Notes under the pieces: generated by a model
The model's database searches: none
Seen by the model: the letters and a program-made list of their open reading frames with translations, nothing else
Told to the model about the DNA's origin: nothing
Source: Schistosoma haematobium
Taxonomy: Eukaryota > Platyhelminthes > Trematoda > Strigeidida > Schistosomatidae
NCBI RefSeq assembly: GCF_000699445.3
Contig: NC_067196.1
Coordinates: forward strand, 26,677,116-26,741,115
Length of the DNA: 64,000 nt
Reading direction: 5' to 3'
Made by a program: the position numbers and the translations under genes
In this document: piece after piece, positions 54,601 through 63,600 of the stretch
Numbering within the stretch: the stretch's first letter is position 1
Layout: every line of letters begins with the position of its first letter

Positions 54601-57600
54601 TCCAACAGACATTGATTATCTTGAGTAGAAAATTGTTTATAAATACTTGTACCTTTTTCATGATGATTGTGTTAGTTCTCCAAGTTGCAGCTGTGTACAA
54701 TAGAACAAACGGTCTTGACGTTCATATTGAATATTCTGACTTTGATGTTGTCTTGCAGACAGTTGTTTTGAGTTCTATATGATTCCAAAGTGTCCATTTT
54801 ATTCTGTGCTTCCCCTCAGATGACGAGATCTTCATAATCCAGTCAACCACCGGAAGAAAAAGTAAGGAGGAGAGTAAGCAATGTCGTCTGACTCCGGTCC
54901 TCACTTGAAATGCGTCTTTCATCTCTCCTCCATGCACCACTTTGCACTGTAGTACGTCATAGTTCACCACATACACCAATTATTATTCAATGAACAATTA
55001 TAGTGAACATGTAGTTTTATATTAAAACAAATGATGAGATTACAATAAACAAGAACTAAATAAATGAAGTTTTAACAGATATCTAATATTTTATTATCCT
55101 ATCAATAGTTGCAGTTCAACATAGGAAAATGTGACATAAATGGTTTATTAAATTGTCAATATTTAGTATTCATGTTTTTTCCCAGCATCTCAACTATCAA
55201 TTTAATTTTAAACCTAGAACATTCTTTTCAATAAATAGTCATCAGTTTCTACGGTGATAAACCCAAAATTATGTTCTTAAAGTGATAATCAAGTTTAAGG
55301 TAGATACATCTATAAAAACTACATCATATGAATTTAAATTTGAAAGTATGATAAAATAAGTTTACTAAGACTGAAATGTCTAATATACCTTATTGACTTA
55401 TTACTTAAAATATGAAATATTCTTTTATCATGTATATATGAACATGAAAATGGCTAATTTACTGATTGAGATCATGAAACGATTGATGTTCGACCACCAC
55501 TGAAAACCCGAAAGCACTGGACGGCCATTTCGTCCTATTGTGGGGCTCTTCAGCAGTGCCTAACCACGATCCCGCTAGCAGGATTCGAGCCCATGGCCTT
55601 CAGTCTCATCTGCGAACGCTTAACCTCTAGACCACTGAGCTGGTATTCAACGATGTTAATGTTAAACCTTCACCATTAATTGATAAATTAGACTCTGTTG
55701 ATAAACGATGGGAAGAGATTTGTATACATGTCACTTTCATGAATTATAAAAAAGAAAATTTCTTATAGATTTTTCTTTGAAAAGGTAATAAATAATTATG
55801 GTTGCATCTTATTTCTGTAAATAAATCATAATTCAATTCGAAATAATTATCTTCCTTTAATTTACCCTCTTTTTTCGGATAACATTTGAACTAAAGAAAT
55901 TCACTTCACTTTTTTATACTGTAATAATTGTCTGAAGTTTTTCTGTAACCATTTTATTGTTTAGAAGAAAATGTAACGCATGACTAATTGACGAGAAACA
56001 TCAATTAGTTTATAACATATGAGAAAGCATTAAATAGATATTTAGTTCTAGTCTATACACATATAAGTTTTCTGCGCAAGATCAATCTCAGAATCTTCTA
56101 ATTCTATTTTGTCAAGAGTATCATAGATAACAGATTTAAAAGTCTTGAGTCTTGATCCAAAGGTGTTGGATGTGTTAAACACTTTCAATTTTTTTATTGT
56201 TCACTAAATAATATTATTTCAAAATGAAGATTAGCAGACATTATACAAACAAAAAACAACGATATTAATTTCCGGTTACTCTTTAATGATTCCTTACTAT
56301 TCTATCCGTAAGTATATCTTAAATTAGAGAAAACAATCTTTATATCATAACAAGAAAAATCATTTACTTTCAGCTTTTGCATTACATATCACTAGTACAA
56401 ATGAAATTGATAAATTATTTGTAGTTTATCTCATATCTTTATATGATTTGGATTTTTTTACCATAACTTAAGTATTTTTACAGCCTAATTATTCTTAATC
56501 TAAGATAATAACTTGGAACATTATACAATACTCATGTTTTTTTAAATATTAAACATGGTATGTAGTAACAAATTGTGTTACAGTTGTGCAATCAAACATA
56601 CCTGCTTCGGTTTGGGCACCCGGGCAGTATCACAGCCTTCACACATATCAAATGAGATCTGTGTGGCGCATATGTGTTTGGTGCCTCCTTGTACCAATAT
56701 CTATGTGTTAAAATAAATAAAATCAAACATACGACTACTTTCTTCATACAGCTGTTTTTCTATAGGAAAAAAAACGACTTATCACTCGATCATTTATCGA
56801 ATGATTGTAAGTAAATAAATAAATTTTAAATGATCTTTAATTTACCAAAAACCATTTTGAAAAGATTTTTAACAAAATTTCAAACTTATTACTGTGTTAG
56901 ATAAAAAAGTAATATATGAAACTATTTTGTTTTTTTTTCAAAATAAACTTATATATTACATAGGGGAAGAATACATTACACAGAAATGTATGAAATGCTA
57001 AGAAAATTAGAACCTCCAGTTGGATTTGGTCAGAATTGTCCATACAGATTAGCCTATAAGGTAAGTTGAAACTTCAGTTATTTTAAAAGTAAATATTAGT
57101 AACCGAATTAGAAATCGAGTCATCTTTACTTGAGACTGCTTAACAGAACACTCATATTAGCCATTTCAGGTCTTTCAATGAACAATACATCACGGAGCAT
57201 TTGAACGGAAATCCATTGATTCACATTTTTAACTCATCAGATATTCACTACAAGTCGCCGACTCATTTTCATTTTGGTTGATTCTGTATAAGGTCTTGAG
57301 CAAGTATTGAGTGTTCAGTGTTTCTTCAAGTATTATCAGTTCATAATAAAGATTTGTTTTCAGTTAGGTATTTGTTGTGACAAGATAACAAGATAGAAAT
57401 GATATTAGAACAGCTTTCCTTGTTTCTCCAGTTAGAAACTAACTTCTCTACAAATCTTCAGTCTTCATATAAGAATTCCTTCATAAATATAGAGTTCATA
57501 TTCCCTATGTTTTTTATACATTGGACAGAAATTTTGTGATCATAATAATATAAAATAGTGTTATCCCTTTTTCTAAAAAAAGAGAAGCTCATTTAACTAA

Positions 57601-60600
57601 AAGTTATTCTATCAAAGAAATAAACTTCATTAGTGTCAACAAGAAGTGTTTTGTTTGTGCAGTGAATAATCATATATTTATTCCGATTATGGTATTTACT
57701 TATCCTATTACTATTATGTTGAGCAGGTAATATTATGTATAAAAATGATGTTTTGGTTCAATAAAGAAGTACTTTCCATAGAGCTATGTACCAACTAATG
57801 GGTGAAACTACTTAGACTTATGAGTTCAGGACGCTTAATTTAACCGTATGAAAATTGTAATAAATAAATAAAATGATTTCCAGTGCAAACTAACTTTATC
57901 AAAAGATTTATTGAGAACATTATACAGTGGTTAATTTAGCAATGTTAACTTTGTAGCGGATTACACCCAAGATTTTCAAGTCTTGTTAGGACACCACCAC
58001 AATGTTATAAATAATCTCGATTAGTACAATCAAACATGTAGTAAGACAGTTAACATAGGCTGAAGCGATCATGTTTTCACTCTAAATAAATGTTTTAGTT
58101 TTACATCAGGGACTGAACTTGGTTGTATAACCGTTTAAAACAAGAGAGCTCTGAACAGCTATTTCATCCTATTAACGAACTCCTTAACACAGAATGTTTA
58201 CGACCTCCCAGAGATCGAACCCACTCTTTATGGTAGGTGCTTGACAATCAGACCACTGAGTTGGTATTCAGTGGTTTGCATCTTTAACTTTAGTTAGTAA
58301 ATGCGATAAGCAACCTTCTTAAACATTTGAATTATCAATGCAATAATTTGTTGAATCTCTATCTTTATTAAGAAAATTCTTTGGTAAAGGTGAAGATCGA
58401 TAGATAATCTGTTAAAAAGTGAATCATCATAATAGTATGCATTTTGTTGGTTGCAACGTGTTATGTTCACGTTTAAGTATATGCAGATTTAAAACTCTTA
58501 ATGATCCAAACAATTTCTTCGACATTAATTCATTTTGATGTTAATAATATATATTCACTTTATAGATAGACTTTCTAACGTGATTCATAAATATTTATGC
58601 AACAAGACTCTGGAACAAAATTTTGAAAATATGATCAAACTGAACTAATTCTTATATATATATTACTAATAATTTTTATTTTATTTGTACAGAAACTAAT
58701 TCGTATGAATATGCCATTAGATAGTGCAGGAACTGTACATTTCACAACAACACTATTTGCTTTAGTTCGAGAATCATTAGGTATTAAAATGGCTCCAGCT
58801 GAATTTATGGATATTAAAGATGCTGAATTACGTGAAACCATTAAAACATTATGGCCGGTACAAGCGAAACGATCATTAGACTTATTGTTACCACCAGATT
58901 CAGGTAAATTAAAATTATTTGAAATAATTGGGTTATGTGAGTAAACCGCGTGTTTTTCACCAAATATTTATGTTTACCACTCTGTCCAGCAAAAATGTGA
59001 ATTAATGTAGTAAAACCTTTATCATACAAAATTTAGAGTAATTCGATAACTTCACTAGATAACTCTCTCTAACCATCGGACTTAGATCCTTGTGACTTCT
59101 TGTTATCCTCATAGTCAAAATGGTCCTGAGGCGGTAGCACGGGGTTCATACAAAGATAATAAAGCCAATGAAAAGTCTGACTTCTAAGAATATCCAGGAG
59201 TGTTTTGAACAACGGGAAAGATGTGATAAGTCTGCTATTACGTATATGAAGTATATTCAATGGGATAAAAATCAGCATACATGTAAACTGATTATCATCC
59301 AATACAATGATCCTAGTATAATAAATATATAAAACAGAAAATCCACTTCGTCAGAAAGACTAATCCGAATTAGTTTCATGAAACCTTAATCCATGTAAGG
59401 ATTTACAAAACATAATGTCAACGACAATTATCAAAGTAACTTAGATATATCTCAACTAATAAAAATTTTATAAAGTTGGCATACTGAGTTGTTACGATCC
59501 CAGATAGACTGCTGATGAATGAAGGAAACTTTTCCACCTTTAGGCTGGATAATATTATTAAACATTATACTTATGGACTCTCACTTTTGTTTGTACTATC
59601 AACAATTCATTTTTTCTCTTTGACACAAAATACACACTGTATTATTACAACTCGATGCAAAAATGAAAACAAAGATATCAATCAGGTCAAGATTTGTGGA
59701 ATGGAGTATATGTGAATCTTGTCCTAACTTTTGTCCAATCATTTACGAAATAGTACTGCCAAAAACACTACTGTAGAGAGCAATAAAGATTGTTACAGTC
59801 GATAGGCTAGTAGAAATAATAAACGGTAGAAAAAGATCCTCAAGATAAGTGTAAAAAACTGAAAATAAAAAAGCTCAGAGAAAGTACAGTAAGGAAGGAA
59901 CCATTTTTTACTGAATTATTTTGACTCCATCATCTTTCATTTTTTCTTATTTTTAACTGATTGACGCCTACTCACGTTAGATTTAATAATCATTAACCTG
60001 TCTTCATCTATTTATTGCATAATCAATCAGTTTTTAGCTCTACAATCTGTGTTACTAATTTGGTATTCTATAATCTTTTGTATGTAATGTTGATTTGAGA
60101 CATCACAGTCTTACTAAATTTGTTTGAATCTTTGATCTATCATAATAATATATAGTCAATTCTAATAAACTTCAGTTGTTAAGTTCAATGTGCAACTCTA
60201 ATTTTAAAATATTATAGGTTTTCAGAAGCTAATGAAAACCCAACTAAATAAAATGAACTCTTATTATTCTAGTCAAAACTTTGTCAATGCTCGCTTCAAT
60301 ATAGATTAATTTGGGATTTATTAGTAATTACATGTGAATGATTATATCTTAGTCTTATGATATGATTAACATTGTGAGAATACAAAAACGTGTCATGCTG
60401 AATTAATCCGTAACATTGTGGAAAGTCAGTTATTAAATTATGATAATACCAACTTCCGAGCTAACAAAAATAATTGGTTTACTACATTACAAGATTTATC
60501 CTATCTTGACAAAAGTTCACCAAGTTTCTTGTTACCTATGTGGTTGCACCACAGTATTATACTGTACTGCTCAAGTCGTGTAAATGCCCGGAAAGCGTCT

Positions 60601-63600
60601 TGTTTTCTTGAAAATCAATATAAAACTGCCATCTTGCAAGGTACATCTATAATTGTGTGAACTGTGACAAAAACATTTTCCAAGACAAACAACTTAGGAC
60701 ATTCTACAAATTAAATAAAATTCCGCAGAACTTTCATAACGAAACCATAATTTTGAAATCAATAGTGATTTCGATATCAGTTTTTATAGTACTAGTAAAC
60801 AGTCACGATCGATAGAGTTGAAATGTGTCGAAAGTGAAATATTTGTCACCGTCAGATCCTGGCTTGTTGTCGAGCTTTATCATGGAAATGAAACGAAATA
60901 TTGATTTCTACATGTTTGTAAATATACCATTTAATCGATTACTAATAAGCACACGACTCTTGGTTGATACAAAATGTAATATGTACAACTATTTGGTCTG
61001 GTAGTCATATCATAAAATCTCTATCATTAAGGGAGAATAAAAACAAAACTATATACACATTGAAAAACAATATAAATAGTTATAAATTTTGTGTAATATT
61101 TTTTTGTTTATTTCATTAAAGAATATACATTTACCCGTCTTACTGTTGGAAAAATCTATGCTGGATTATTGATTTATGAAAATTGGCAAATGAATAAATC
61201 CACTGGCAATAAAAAGAATTTACATCAATTGAATACTGTAAGGTTTTATTTACTAATTTATACCACTTATTATTCTTTAATCTACTATAAAATATTAATG
61301 AAATTAGAAAAGTGATATAAGATATTTTATTTTTAATAGTCAAACTCTATTAGTTTTATTTTAAATTGATATTGAATGGTTGTAGGCGATCGGTAAGAGA
61401 CTTTGTTCTTAGATTTCTTACTAGTTGATACGTTTTAGCAATCTTGGAAGGATTGATGCTATTCACAAGGACAGACGTTATCCAGCGCATTGACCAGAGA
61501 TATTTACAATTGAGCAAAGTGAACTGTAATTGATCTTCTATAGAAATGATGTTAATATGAGTCGTTAAGCGTTAAGTAAATTAATATGATGGCCACAGTT
61601 TAAACATGACCGATAAAATTCGATCAGCTATTAAGCTTGAACAAAATGACATTGCTTGCTACTCAAAGATCGATTAGTAATAATTGTTTATATATAATTA
61701 GATTATAAGGGTTTGTTTGTTTCCAGCATTAACGGGCATCAGCTTGAGAATCATCACAAAATAATACCGCGAGCAACTATATCAGCAGTGATACAATTTA
61801 GTTCATTGTTTTATTTTCATTAATTGATAAAATAATGAGTCGATATCAGTCCATTCTGATATTTTAAGTTAACTATTACCGTCTTGAATAGCTTATTCTT
61901 GTTCAAATCTGTGTCACTCCTTTTTTGAAATATTTTATTTATTTAGAATCAAAAACCTGTTTTATATAGAATAAACTGACCTACTAAAATCATAAATATT
62001 TATCCACTCTTTCAGAGTTCCGCATATCTGTGAATGTTTTAAGATTTGGCACGGAATCAAAACAATACTTTATGTCGTGTACTTGTGACTTTGATAAACT
62101 GAGCGTCTCAACAAAATATATCTCATGAAATGTTTAGTAATCACATACAACCGTTATTAACCTTGAAAGGAACTAGTTAGGTACACTAGAATTAAGATGT
62201 AAAAATGGTAACTAAAACAATACACCTTTTTGCCATATACATAAACTGTTCAATAAACTTCAATCAATAAGATATATCATGTATAATTATTCATGAACAA
62301 GCCTTGAAAAAAATCCACCATATACGCCAACCAACAAAAAACCAGTAAGGCCTTCGAAGCCATTTAATGCATATAATAATGATCGTATCGATTACTCTGA
62401 AATAGCTTAGATTAACTCGTTATTGATATTTTGACTGAAATTCGATCAATCTGGGTATAGCATGCGGACATCCTGTGAGGATTGCCTCGATATACCCATA
62501 ATGACACAAGTTAATATGAAATAAATGAAATCTGATTAGCACTGAATTCAGGAGCGCTTTTCGCACCATCTGAGGGTCAAAGTGAAGATCAACTTTGGGA
62601 TCCAGGTAAATCCAGCTGACGAGTCCCAAACAGGACGAAAGGTTAATCGCGGATTCCAGTCCCAGACACATTCCATCTTTTCTATATGGAAACACAGGGA
62701 AAGAAGCCAATAAACTAATAACTAGGTTGTCCCATATGGCTAAATGAAAATATTTACTTTTTAAATTAGAATGTGTTTAGATTCATGATAACTACACAGT
62801 TGTCCAATTCTACTTAAACAGAATATTCTATAACTATATCTGTTTTTTTACTATATGCACTTAACGAACGAATTGATATTTTCATTTCAGAAACCTATAC
62901 TTGAAGCATGCTTAACTCAAATGTTAGGACATGAGTAAGTTCAACTTGATATATCCATTTTTGTAACATATATTTTTAAAATTAAAAATGTGTAAAGACT
63001 GTTCAATCCAAAGATAGTTTGAACTACGAACTGAGGAATTTCATATTATGACGAAACACGTAACCAGTGACTCAGTTTTAATAGTGTTGTACTTGCATTC
63101 AGTCTGAAATCCAAACTAATTTTAACATAAACTTAAACAGAGAATTTTATTCTTGTACACGCCTAATGAATTACGCTTTCATACTCAAAACGATGATGGA
63201 TGACATGGCTTAGTTTTCATCCCTTTTTCGTTTGTTTTATCATGTCGTTTTAGTTACTATTTTATTTCCCAATAACTGTGTTATGAGTGTGACATTTTCA
63301 TGCTGATTATAATTTTTATCAACTGAAAAAAACACAATTATCATAAAAGTAACAATCGGAGAGTAAAATACCATAAAAAGTATCATTTACCCACTGTGCC
63401 AAACCAATAACGTGTTGACTGGTACGAGAAGCCTAAAGTCTTCATTGGTCCTTCTCGCCTAGCCCTGACTGTTGATTCCAGAATACCAATATTAGCTTCC
63501 ACTATATGAATAATATATTTCAAACATACTTGTTATATATACAAACAAGCCAGACTACATTACACCATGATATAGAAAATAACAATTATACAATATCAAA

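Larger units (their letters stand above)
50434..56963 (+). other. Cav2: CaV2 intron 17 (longest in window)
   Basis: 6.5 kb, GTAAGT...ATAG. Contains an antisense SM-alpha copy (51281-51466), two antisense SINEs (52272-52649, 55451-55672), an antisense RTE fragment (54269-54975) and a 5'-truncated (TAAA)-tailed retroposon (56590-56732). Remaining stretches are AT-rich. Confidence 0.85.
61238..62890 (+). other. Cav2: CaV2 intron 20
   Basis: 1.7 kb, GTAAGG...TTTCAG. Contains a rearranged SM-alpha copy with hammerhead core (62532-62700); otherwise AT-rich. Confidence 0.8.

Noticed and set aside
54246..54782. 178-codon open frame on the + strand
   Set aside because: It reads the complement of an RTE retrotransposon 3' end; the real (decayed) coding strand is -.
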